Source of the DNA: JALHSW01 sp038321755
GTDB taxonomy: Bacteria > Actinomycetota > Acidimicrobiia > IMCC26256 > PALSA-555
Direction: 5' to 3'
DNA length: 25,468 nt
NCBI GenBank assembly: GCA_038321755.1
Contig: JBBQFJ010000036.1
Coordinates: 1 to 25,468, forward strand
Shown: one piece after another, positions 1-6,819 of the stretch
How the letters are laid out: each line of letters begins with the position of its first letter
Position numbering within the stretch: position 1 is the stretch's first letter
The notes under the pieces: model-generated
Told to the model about the DNA's origin: nothing
Database searches by the model: none
The model's input: only the letters and a program-made list of their open reading frames with translations
Translations under genes and position numbers: made by a program

Positions 1-480
1 ATCACCAAGGCCAAGCAGCACCAACAGGTCGACGCGAACTCCGCGGAGTGGAGGGTCGACTACTGGCAGCGCGTGCTCCCACTCTTCCGGGACAGTCCGA
101 TCAGCGGCATCGGGGTCGACATGATCCCGCACGAGACGCCCGAGGCCGCGCCCGCGCACAGCGCCTTCATCGACACCATCGTCGAGACCGGGATCCTCGG
201 GATCGTGGCACTGCTCGCGTTGATCGTGACGATCTGGGCGGGGCTCAAGCGTGCGGGAGGTCGGCTGCGGAGCGGGCCCGGTCGGGGCATGGCGGTCGCG
301 GCCGCGGCGATCTGCCTGGCGACGCTCCTGCAGTTCTTCTCGGAGAGCCTCGTGACCCAGCCGGCGATCCTCTGGTATGCGGTGGCACCGGTGGCGTGGG
401 TCATCGCAGTCGGCGGCCGTCGCGACCCGGACGTCGGGCTCGATGACGACCCGGTCGCCGCCTTCAGCTCCCTCAGCTAG
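1..480 (+). CDS. O-antigen ligase/polymerase-like membrane protein, C-terminal part
   Basis: The reading frame is open from base 1 to the TAG at 478-480, so only the last 159 residues are present. Visible features are W17 and the Y21-W22 pair, a loop with GIG at 36-38, and the motif PAHSAFIDTIVETGILG (51-67), followed by hydrophobic segments at about 63-82, 97-117 and 121-137. A loop carrying a His just before a VETG-type helix is typical of the Wzy/WaaL O-antigen ligase-polymerase family, whose members polymerise glycan units or transfer them from polyprenyl carrier at the outer face of the membrane. The neighbouring glycosyltransferases fit this role. The N-terminal helices lie outside the window, so ligase and polymerase cannot be told apart. 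The tail after residue 140 is charged and probably cytoplasmic. Confidence 0.75.
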   Translation: MTKAKQHQQVDANSAEWRVDYWQRVLPLFRDSPISGIGVDMIPHETPEAAPAHSAFIDTIVETGILGIVALLALIVTIWAGLKRAGGRLRSGPGRGMAVAAAAICLATLLQFFSESLVTQPAILWYAVAPVAWVIAVGGRRDPDVGLDDDPVAAFSSLS

Positions 481-499
481 CCAGAATCCCCCTCCCCGA

Positions 500-527
500 G
501 ACCGCCTCTCCAGGACCGCCTCTCCAG
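500..527. repeat. 14-bp direct tandem repeat
   Basis: The 14-mer GACCGCCTCTCCAG occurs twice back to back (500-513 and 514-527), 20 bases after the ligase-like stop codon. It lies in the 202-base gap before the first lipoprotein gene. No function is apparent. Confidence 0.7.
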
Positions 528-606
528 AACCGTTGTGAACACAGGGCGTTCCGGTCGCGCTCGCCTCGGTTCGCGCGATCCGAGGCCCGGAGCAACATAA
601 AACCAC

Positions 607-628
607 TCTCAGTGAGATTTAGTCTCAC
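607..628 (+). promoter_or_regulatory. Candidate -10 box inside an inverted repeat (possible operator)
   Basis: The sequence GTGAGA-TTTAG-TCTCAC (612-628) is a perfect 6-bp inverted repeat with a 5-base centre. It overlaps TAGTCT (620-625), a plausible -10 hexamer whose start site would fall near 632, about 50 bases before the lipoprotein ATG at 683. A second small palindrome, TCTCA-G-TGAGA (607-617), overlaps its left arm, and a further GTGAG lies at 634-638. A repressor bound here would cover the promoter. The site is seen; its regulatory role is inferred. Confidence 0.4.
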
Positions 629-682
629 GTTCCGTGAGCATCGGTCGATATCCCGGTTGTCGGACAACACCGGGAGGCCGAG

Positions 683-1783
683 ATGCGGGTTGCACGCAAG
701 CAGAGGAAGCATCGAGCGGCTTCGGCCGCTCTGCTCATCGTCCCGATCGCCCTGCTCGCGGCGGCATGCTCGCCCCAGACCGGCTCGGCACCCCCGGCCG
801 GCACCGTCTCGAGCATTCGGGCCCAGGGCCAGTCGACGCCCACGACGAGCCCCGCCACCACGATCCCGCCCACCACGGCGCCCACCACCACGCCGACCAC
901 CGTCGCGGCGGCGGCAGTGCGGGATGCCCGCCGGTGGCCCTTCGCCTCCAGCTCGCCCTGGAACACCCCCATCGGTGCGTCGGCCCAGTTCGCCTCATCG
1001 ACCGCGGACCCGCGGTACGGCGACCTCACCGACGCGTACGTCGCGATCAACGCCCAGACCTGGTCCATGTCGACCTACGTGGCCTCGACCTCTGACCCGG
1101 TCCGGACGGTCACGAGCCACGCCGGCACCTGGCAGTACCGCATCCCCGACAACGCGGTCGCCGCCGGTCCGGCCGACGGGGACCGTCACTTGCTCGTGAT
1201 CGACTCCACCGGGTCCTACGTCGACGAGTGCTGGTTGGCCACGAAGCAGGCCGACAGCAGCTGGTGGTGCGAGTACCACGTCCGCAACGACCTGCGGGGC
1301 TCGGGCGTCCTCGACGGCGGGGTGCGCGCCTACGGCGGCAGCGCGCTCGCCGGGCTCATCCGCACCTGGGAGATCCAGCAGGGAAAGATCGGCCACGCCC
1401 TGGCCATGGCGGTGCCCCGCCGTGACATGAAGCACGGACCGGTGTGGCCGGCGAGCTCCGAGGACGGCAACGCCATCTACGGCGGCAGCCTCCCGATGGG
1501 ATCGCTCGTGGCCATCCCCCGCAGCGTCGACCTCTCCAGCCTGGGGCTGTCGTCCGGCGGACTGGTGATCGCCACGGCGATGCGCGACTTCGGCGCCTAC
1601 CTGGTCGATGCGAGCGAGAACTTCACGCTCTTCGCCGAGCCGAGTGCCGAGGGGATCCTCTCCGGAGCCCGTGCGGACCTCGACAAGATCCGGGCGCAGC
1701 TTCGGGTCGTCACCAACAACTCGCCGTCGACACCCGGCGGGGGTGGCACACCGATCGCCGCTTCCGCGCCGGCCTTCGGCTGA
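683..1783 (+). CDS. Putative secreted lipoprotein, SPWNTP-motif family (copy 1)
   Basis: This 366-residue protein has a basic N-terminus, a hydrophobic stretch (15-28) and a lipobox-like LAAAC with C29 as the likely lipidated cysteine. A Thr/Pro-rich linker (about 51-73) leads to one globular domain from residue 84. Motifs shared with the next gene are WPF..SPWNTP (85-96), GDRHLLVID (166-174), AYGGSALAGLIRTWEI (216-231), HALA.AVPRR (238-247), SEDGNA.YGGSLPMG (259-273) and YLVDASENFTLFAEPSAE (306-323). C183 and C196 are the only other cysteines and both are kept in the paralog, so a disulfide is likely. The ATG start is supported by GGGAGG at 670-675. I do not recognise the family. Position beside surface-glycan genes suggests an envelope role, perhaps glycan binding or cleavage, but no catalytic signature is certain. 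Confidence 0.85.
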   Translation: MRVARKQRKHRAASAALLIVPIALLAAACSPQTGSAPPAGTVSSIRAQGQSTPTTSPATTIPPTTAPTTTPTTVAAAAVRDARRWPFASSSPWNTPIGASAQFASSTADPRYGDLTDAYVAINAQTWSMSTYVASTSDPVRTVTSHAGTWQYRIPDNAVAAGPADGDRHLLVIDSTGSYVDECWLATKQADSSWWCEYHVRNDLRGSGVLDGGVRAYGGSALAGLIRTWEIQQGKIGHALAMAVPRRDMKHGPVWPASSEDGNAIYGGSLPMGSLVAIPRSVDLSSLGLSSGGLVIATAMRDFGAYLVDASENFTLFAEPSAEGILSGARADLDKIRAQLRVVTNNSPSTPGGGGTPIAASAPAFG

Positions 1784-1803
1784 GCAAGCAGCTGAGGGCT
1801 CGG

Positions 1804-1809
1804 TAGCAT
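1804..1809 (+). promoter_or_regulatory. Leaderless-type -10 box before lipoprotein copy 2
   Basis: TAGCAT is followed after exactly 6 bases by ACG at 1816, which is in frame with the second lipoprotein. The same box-to-start spacing is seen before 8887 (minus strand) and 19394 (plus strand), where the start is ATG. The TAG of the box is also an in-frame stop, so translation cannot begin further upstream. Confidence 0.45.
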
Positions 1810-1815
1810 CGACGC

Positions 1816-2784
1816 ACGCTCACCCGCCGTCTCGTCGTCGTCCTGCTCACGGCACTCACCGTCGGGTCGTGTGTCCTCGGGCCACTCGCCGGCGGGAGCA
1901 GCCACGCTTCGACGGTCGAGAGGCGTGATCCCGCGGACTGGCCCTTCTCCGTCGATTCGCCGTGGAACACCCCGCTCGGTTCCGAAGCGGCGTTCGTGTC
2001 GGTCGACGACCCGCGAACGGCAGACGTTCGAGCCGCGGCGGCTGCGATCAACGGGGCCCGGTGGTCGATGCCCGTGTTCCAGGCGTCGGATCACGATCCG
2101 ATCACCCTGGTCACGAGTCCTGCGGGTCGGTGGCACTACCGCGTCCCCGACGACGCAACCCCGGCTGCCCCGAGTCACGGCGACCGTCATCTGCTGGTGA
2201 TCGATCCGAGCCACCGCTTCGTCGACGAGTGCTGGGTGGCTCGGCGGATCGACCGCGGTCTGCGATGTCGGTACCACGTGCGCAACCGCCTCCGAGGCGC
2301 GGGCGTGGGGGAAGGCGGGACCCGCGCCTACGGCGGGAGCGCGCTCGCCGGCTTGATCCGCACCTGGGAGATCGAGCAGGGCACGATCAGCCACGCGCTC
2401 GCCTTCGCCGTACCGCGTCGCAACCTCGCCCACGGGCCGGTCTGGCCGGCGAACTCCGAGGACGGCAACGCGACGTACGGCGGGAGCCTCCCGATGGGAA
2501 CGCTGGTGGCGATCCCGCACGACGTGGATCTCGGGAGCCTGCACCTGTCGCCCGGCGGGCTCGTGATCGCCCAGGCGATGCGCGACTACGGCGCCTACCT
2601 GGTCGATGCGAGTGAGAACTTCACGTTGTTCGCCGAACCGAGCGCGGAGCCGCTCCTCGGCCCCGCTCGCTCGGATCTCCAGGCGATTCGCGCCGCGCTC
2701 CGGATCGTCACGAACAACGGCCCCGACCGTGCCGGCGGTGGTGGCGCACCGCTCGCCACGCGCGCGCCGCCGCTGCGCGGCTGA
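1816..2784 (+). CDS. Putative secreted lipoprotein, SPWNTP-motif family (copy 2), non-standard start
   Basis: This is the tandem paralog of the preceding gene and aligns with it without large gaps from the WPF..SPWNTP motif to the C-terminal VTNN and GGGG.P motifs. The first ATG/GTG/TTG in frame is the GTG at 1996, which would cut away the signal peptide and the SPWNTP motif. Reading from ACG at 1816 restores an Arg-Arg n-region, a hydrophobic core and a lipobox-like VGSC with C19, giving 322 residues. No ATG, GTG or TTG lies in frame between the stop at 1804 and 1996. The start is therefore either ACG, a mutated ATG/GTG, or a sequence error. The Cys pair of copy 1 is conserved (VDECW, then CRYHV). 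Function is unknown; the C-terminal half is almost identical to copy 1. Confidence 0.75.
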   Translation, partial: TLTRRLVVVLLTALTVGSCVLGPLAGGSSHASTVERRDPADWPFSVDSPWNTPLGSEAAFVSVDDPRTADVRAAAAAINGARWSMPVFQASDHDPITLVTSPAGRWHYRVPDDATPAAPSHGDRHLLVIDPSHRFVDECWVARRIDRGLRCRYHVRNRLRGAGVGEGGTRAYGGSALAGLIRTWEIEQGTISHALAFAVPRRNLAHGPVWPANSEDGNATYGGSLPMGTLVAIPHDVDLGSLHLSPGGLVIAQAMRDYGAYLVDASENFTLFAEPSAEPLLGPARSDLQAIRAALRIVTNNGPDRAGGGGAPLATRAPPLRG

Positions 2785-2789
2785 AGCCG

Positions 2790-3722
2790 TCAGGTGCCGC
2801 CGGGGGACCAGCGGCGTCGCGAGACCGCGCCGCGCGCTCGGGTCGCCCAACCGGGTGCGGCGACGAGCGCGGCCGCGATCGCCCGGGTCTTGCGGTCACC
2901 ACCGCCGAATGCCTCGCGTGCGTGTCGACGGGCGTCCGCGCGACGGCCCGCCGCTCCGGCCTCGAGGGCCGCGCCGAGCGAGCGGCGTGCTCGGCGTCGG
3001 CGCAGCTCCGCCTCGACCCAACCACGCTCCTCGTCGTCGCCTGCCTGGTCGAGTGCGCGCTCGAGCACCGTGACGTCAGTGTCGATGGTGGCGTAGCCCG
3101 CGGACGCGCTCGTGGCGGAGATCCGGTACAGGAGGGTGGGCTCGCCGGCGAGGACCATACGCACCCCGTCCCGCACCATGCGGAGGTAGAGGTCCCAGTC
3201 CTCGCTCCGGGACAGGGTCGCGCAGTACCCGCCGACGCGCTCGTAGTCGTCGAGCGCGAACAGGATGCCGGCCGACGACAGGTTGCCGCGGATGAGTCCG
3301 TGCAGCTGTTCCGCAGCCACCGGAAGCTCGCGGGGGCTCGCGCGAAGCCACGCGCCGGGCGACCACAGGAAGTCCCGGGCGAAGACGAGGGTGCGCTCTG
3401 CGTGCGCCGCACGCATCGCGCGCAGGTGATCGGTGAGCCACGCGTCGTCCGCGTCGATGGTCGCGACCAGCGGCGTCTCGACGAGGCGCAATGCATGTGC
3501 GCGGGCGTTGCCGACCCCGACGCTCTCGGGAAGTCGCTCGACCCTGATCGGGAGCAGCTCGCTCCACGCCTCGGCAATGCGTGCCGTCGCGTCGCTCGAT
3601 CCGTCGTCCACCACGAGCACTGCGTCGGGCGGCTCCGATTGACCGGCGATGCCGGCGAGAGCCGTGTCGATCGTCGCGGCGGCGTTGCGCGCCGGCATCA
3701 CCACCGACAGGGCATCGCTCAT
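2790..3722 (-). CDS. Family 2 glycosyltransferase
   Basis: This 310-residue GT-A type enzyme has no signal peptide and probably works at the inner face of the membrane. The N-terminus (LSVVMPARNAAATIDTALAG) and VVDDGSSDATARIA (37-50) form the nucleotide-sugar binding half. ATIDADDAW (87-95) carries the DxD metal site, and SEDWDLYLRM (173-182) matches the acceptor/catalytic region of the family. The C-terminal ~70 residues are Ala/Arg-rich. Its ATG overlaps the stop of the upstream glycosyltransferase by 4 bases (ATGA), so the two are probably translationally coupled. The two proteins share layout and many motifs and look like an old duplication. Donor and acceptor sugars cannot be told from the sequence. 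Confidence 0.9.
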   Translation of the reverse strand: MSDALSVVMPARNAAATIDTALAGIAGQSEPPDAVLVVDDGSSDATARIAEAWSELLPIRVERLPESVGVGNARAHALRLVETPLVATIDADDAWLTDHLRAMRAAHAERTLVFARDFLWSPGAWLRASPRELPVAAEQLHGLIRGNLSSAGILFALDDYERVGGYCATLSRSEDWDLYLRMVRDGVRMVLAGEPTLLYRISATSASAGYATIDTDVTVLERALDQAGDDEERGWVEAELRRRRARRSLGAALEAGAAGRRADARRHAREAFGGGDRKTRAIAAALVAAPGWATRARGAVSRRRWSPGGT

Positions 3723-4669
3723 GGCTCGATCCAGCTCGCGAGGTCGTTGAGTCGTCGATCGTGAATTCGGCCCCCGGTACGTGGGGCCGCAACCATGAAA
3801 GCCGCACGCGCGACGACCTTCGATCCGCCACGCCGAGCGCGCAACGCGTGCGCTCGAGCGGATCGGAAGTCATGGGCGGAGGCCGCCTGGTAGGCGAGCG
3901 TCAGCTGCTCGCGGCTGCGGGCCGCGGCGAGCCCGTGTCTCCCTGCGCGCCGCTCGCGGGACGAGGTCGCCTCGGACAGCGCGCGCTCGAGGGTCTCGAT
4001 GTTGAACCGGGCGTACTTCTCGCCGAACGACGAGCTGGAATGGTGGATCCGGTACACGTACGTGGGGTGATCGGCACGCGTGGCGACGACGCCGAGACGC
4101 ACCATGCGGATCCAGAGGTCCCAGTCCTCGGGCATGACGTCGCGAAACCCGCCGGCCCGCAGGAGATCAGCGCGCGCGAAGAGGGTGCCGATCGGGAGGA
4201 AGTCGCTCTGGAGCAGGCGCCGCAGCTGCTGGGCCGGAGCCGGCACCTCCCGCTCCGGCCCGGACGCCGGGGCCAGCCCCTCTCCGCGGACCCAGAGCAG
4301 CTCACGGGACGCGACCAGGCCCGGTGTCCGGCGGTACTGCGCCAACAGAGTCTCGAGATGGTCGGGGAGCCAGAGATCGTCGGCGTCCGCGATCGCGATG
4401 AGCGCCGATTCGCAATGCTCCTGCGCAGCCACGCGTGCGTGCGGGTGACCGCCGTTGACGTCGAGTGTCACGAGCTCGATGGGCAAGCGCGAGCTCCACG
4501 ACCGAGCCACGTCGGCGGTGCCATCCGTCGAGGCGTCGTCGAGGACCACGACAGCGCCCGGTTGCGTGGTCTGGGCTGCGATCGAGGCGAGCGTCGCTCC
4601 GACCGTCTCCTCGGCGTTGTACGCGCAGACCATCACGGTGATGTCTTCACCCGTGACCGTTGCGGGCAC
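3719..4669 (-). CDS. Family 2 glycosyltransferase
   Basis: This 316-residue cytoplasmic GT2 enzyme is the first gene of a two-gene minus-strand operon. Key regions are ITVMVCAYNAEETVGATLA (10-28), VVLDDASTDGTADVA (41-55), the DxD region IADADDLWLPDHLE (93-106) and MPEDWDLWIRM (179-189). The start is GTG at 4669, because an in-frame TGA lies 6 bases upstream. A -10-like TAGACT at 4711-4706 would give a short leader of about 30 bases. It resembles its downstream partner throughout and presumably adds a sugar to the same polymer. Specificity is unknown. Confidence 0.9.
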   Translation of the reverse strand: MPATVTGEDITVMVCAYNAEETVGATLASIAAQTTQPGAVVVLDDASTDGTADVARSWSSRLPIELVTLDVNGGHPHARVAAQEHCESALIAIADADDLWLPDHLETLLAQYRRTPGLVASRELLWVRGEGLAPASGPEREVPAPAQQLRRLLQSDFLPIGTLFARADLLRAGGFRDVMPEDWDLWIRMVRLGVVATRADHPTYVYRIHHSSSSFGEKYARFNIETLERALSEATSSRERRAGRHGLAAARSREQLTLAYQAASAHDFRSARAHALRARRGGSKVVARAAFMVAAPRTGGRIHDRRLNDLASWIEP

Positions 4670-4705
4670 GCGTCACCATTCCCGACTCTGGAGGAGCACT
4701 CGGGC

Positions 4706-4711
4706 AGTCTA
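4706..4711 (-). promoter_or_regulatory. Candidate -10 box for the GT2 pair
   Basis: TAGACT on the minus strand lies 36 bases before the GTG at 4669. It matches the actinobacterial TAnnnT -10 pattern; no clear -35 was found. Confidence 0.3.
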
Positions 4712-4814
4712 CGAATCACGCGGCTCGGGGACGGCGATGACGTCCGGTTCGGGCCGCGATCGTCTCGAGGGAGCGAGCGGCCTTCGTACGGAGGTTCCGC
4801 GTCGGCTTGGTCGG

Positions 4815-4820
4815 TACAGT
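4815..4820 (+). promoter_or_regulatory. Leaderless-type -10 box for the PIG-L deacetylase
   Basis: TACAGT is followed after 9 bases by the GTG start at 4830, with no Shine-Dalgarno sequence between. Transcription starting 7-10 bases after the box would give an mRNA with little or no leader. Confidence 0.4.
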
Positions 4821-4829
4821 TCGGTCGTC

Positions 4830-5603
4830 GTGAACCACGTGTTCGTACAGCCGCACTTCGATGACGTCGCACTTGCGTGCGGTGGGACTGTCGCTTCGCT
4901 CGCGTCGGCGGGCGACGCCACCTGGCTGGTCACAGTGTTCTCCGCGGGCCCGCGCTGGCCGCGCCGAGGCGGGCCGCTGGCCAGGGAGCTGCATGCGCTC
5001 TGGGGCACCGGCTCGCGCGCGCCGAGGATCCGCGCCGCCGAAGACGACGCGGCGGCCGAGGTCCTCGGTGCCGTGCCACTCCGGCTCGGCTTCCGCGACG
5101 CCACCTACCGGGGACGTCGCTACAAATCCTGGGAGCACCTGTACGGGGGGGTGCACCGGCTCGACCGACGGCTCTCGGAGCAGATCGCGCACCGCCTCGA
5201 GGCGGAGCCGATCCCGCGACCGGTCCGGTTCTACGTTCCGCTCGGCCTCAGTCGTCACGTCGATCACCGCATCGTCCGAGCGGCCGGTGACCGGATCAGT
5301 GAGCTCGGCGAGAGCGTCCGGTGCTACGAGGACTTCGGCGGCGACCGGAACGCGACGTCTGCCGAGCGCCCGGCCGGCGACCCACGTCGAGGACTGGTGC
5401 CGGAGGTCGTGGACACGGCCGATTTCGTCGAACGGAAGCTGCGAGCGGTGCAGGCGTATCGATCGCAGCTCGGGAGCCTGTTCGGTGCCGCCGACTCGGA
5501 GGGAATGGCTGCGGATGTCGATCCGGCCCTCGGCGATCTGCGAGCCCACGAGGAGTGCCTGTGGCGGGAGCCCCCGGTCGCACCGGACGCCGGGTCCCGG
5601 TGA
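4830..5603 (+). CDS. PIG-L (LmbE-type) family N-deacetylase
   Basis: The 257-residue product starts MNHVFVQPHFDDVALACGG. This is the AHPDD-type zinc motif with Phe in place of Pro: H9 and D12 would bind zinc and D11 would act as base. SRHVDHRIV (141-149) gives the distal H143/H146 pair. The family removes acetyl groups from N-acetylglucosamine-type sugars, as MshB does in mycothiol synthesis and others do in glycan or antibiotic pathways. The frame is open far upstream, but the family motif begins right at the GTG at 4830 and a -10 box sits 9 bases before it, so I chose this start. Between glycosyltransferase genes, a role in deacetylating a surface-glycan sugar is likely; MshB-like activity is the alternative. 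Confidence 0.85.
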   Translation: MNHVFVQPHFDDVALACGGTVASLASAGDATWLVTVFSAGPRWPRRGGPLARELHALWGTGSRAPRIRAAEDDAAAEVLGAVPLRLGFRDATYRGRRYKSWEHLYGGVHRLDRRLSEQIAHRLEAEPIPRPVRFYVPLGLSRHVDHRIVRAAGDRISELGESVRCYEDFGGDRNATSAERPAGDPRRGLVPEVVDTADFVERKLRAVQAYRSQLGSLFGAADSEGMAADVDPALGDLRAHEECLWREPPVAPDAGSR

Positions 5604-5624
5604 CCCCTCGGCCCGAGTGACCGG

Positions 5625-6701
5625 TCAGGTCGGAGGCTGGTCCGCGACCCGGTCGTAGAGCGCTTCGTAGGCCTGTGCCATCGCGCGCAGGGAGAAATGC
5701 TCGAGCGCGCGGTCGCGACCCTGCCTGCCCATGCGAGCACGTCGGGGGCCGTCGGCGACGAGCGCTCCGAGTGCCGACGCCAACGCCTCGGGATCGTCGG
5801 GGGGGACGAGGAGCCCGGTGCGCGAGTCCTCGACGACTTCAGGGAGTCCGCCGACCGCACTCGCGATCACCGGTCGCGCTGCAAGCATCGCTTCGAGTGC
5901 AACCAGGCCGAAGGCTTCGATTCGCGATGGTACGACGAGGACGTCGAACGCGGCGACGAAGCTCCTCGCGTCGTCCGTCCAACCGACGAAGTGGACTCGC
6001 TCCGCGACACCGAGCTCGTCGACCAGGGACCGCAGAGCGCGTTCGCACTCACCCTTGCCGACGAGCACGAGGTTCACGTCCGGGGTCATGGCGACCGCTC
6101 GCACGAGTACATCGATGCCCTTGCCGGCCTCGAATCGTCCGGCGGCGCCGAAGACGGGCCGACGTACGCCCAGGTCGACGGCGTGCACCGGTACGTCGGG
6201 CACCGCGTTCGGGATCGTGATGACCGATCCGGGCGGGAGCTTCGACGACCGTTCGACTGCCCGGGCGAGTGCATTGCTCACAGCGACGTGCGCGGCGAGC
6301 GTGCGCGTCAGACGTCGTCTCGCGGCCTCTCCGCGTCGCGTGCCCGGCAGTGGACCGAGATGCTCCACCCCGATCGGCACGATTCCGTGCACGTTGCTCG
6401 CGGCGATCAGCGGCCACTGACAGGCGGTCGGAAAGGTCAGGACCGCCTGGAAGACGGCAGGTGCGAGCGAGCGGAGGATTCTGCGGTGGGTCGGGAAGGC
6501 TCGCAGCTCTCGCGTCGATCGCATCGGAGGCATGACGATCGCCTCGGTGCCGGGTCGCCGGCCGGCGAGGTACTCGACGACCTCGCGGTGAGGCCCCAGT
6601 GCGACCACGTCGATGTCGGGCCGGAGTGCTTCGATGAGGTGCCCGGTGACGATCTCGGCACCGCCGAGCAGATCGGTCTCCACATAGACGATGAGTCGCA
6701 C
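5625..6701 (-). CDS. Family 4 glycosyltransferase (GT-B fold)
   Basis: The 358-residue protein begins MRLIVYVETDLLGGAEIVTG, where the Gly-Gly loop is typical of GT4 N-domains. The linker region IPNAVPD (163-169) and the donor domain follow, with GAAGRFEAGKGIDVLVRA (185-202) and VPSRIEAFGLVALEAM (257-272). E262 and E270 form the EX7E nucleotide-sugar motif. It is complete and of normal length. The GTG start at 6701 lies 45 bases after a -10 box at 6752-6747 that is shared with the divergent gene. It would transfer a hexose or HexNAc from a nucleotide sugar; substrate unknown. It runs convergent to the PIG-L gene with a 21-base gap that shows no terminator. Confidence 0.92.
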   Translation of the reverse strand: MRLIVYVETDLLGGAEIVTGHLIEALRPDIDVVALGPHREVVEYLAGRRPGTEAIVMPPMRSTRELRAFPTHRRILRSLAPAVFQAVLTFPTACQWPLIAASNVHGIVPIGVEHLGPLPGTRRGEAARRRLTRTLAAHVAVSNALARAVERSSKLPPGSVITIPNAVPDVPVHAVDLGVRRPVFGAAGRFEAGKGIDVLVRAVAMTPDVNLVLVGKGECERALRSLVDELGVAERVHFVGWTDDARSFVAAFDVLVVPSRIEAFGLVALEAMLAARPVIASAVGGLPEVVEDSRTGLLVPPDDPEALASALGALVADGPRRARMGRQGRDRALEHFSLRAMAQAYEALYDRVADQPPT

Positions 6702-6745
6702 CGCTCAGGCCACTCCCGGTCGCGATCGCAGCGCGAGCACCTCGG

Positions 6746-6752
6746 TATCCTA
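6746..6752. promoter_or_regulatory. Overlapping divergent -10 boxes
   Basis: The 7-base sequence TATCCTA reads TATCCT on the plus strand (6746-6751) and TAGGAT on the minus strand (6752-6747). Both match TAnnnT. It sits between the divergent glycosyltransferase (start 6701) and acyltransferase (start 6794 or 6860), so one site could serve both directions. Confidence 0.4.
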
Positions 6753-6759
6753 CGAACGC

Positions 6760-6819
6760 ATGCCACCCTTCACGGTGATCGTCGCGAGGGTGGATGCGAG
6801 AGGGTTTCACGCCGCATGA
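6760..6819 (+). CDS. Possible leader micro-ORF, 19 codons
   Basis: ATG 6760 lies 8 bases after the TATCCT box and opens a 19-codon frame (MPPFTVIVARVDARGFHAA). Its TGA (6817-6819) overlaps the ATG of a second micro-ORF (6816-6863, 15 codons), whose TGA in turn overlaps GTG 6860 of the acyltransferase frame. The two 4-base overlaps may be chance in GC-rich DNA. Expression is unproven. Confidence 0.25.
   Translation: MPPFTVIVARVDARGFHAA

Noticed and set aside
4455..4829. N-terminal extension of the PIG-L protein
   Set aside because: The open frame runs antisense through the start of the GT2 gene. The family motif begins right after GTG 4830, and a -10 box lies just before it.
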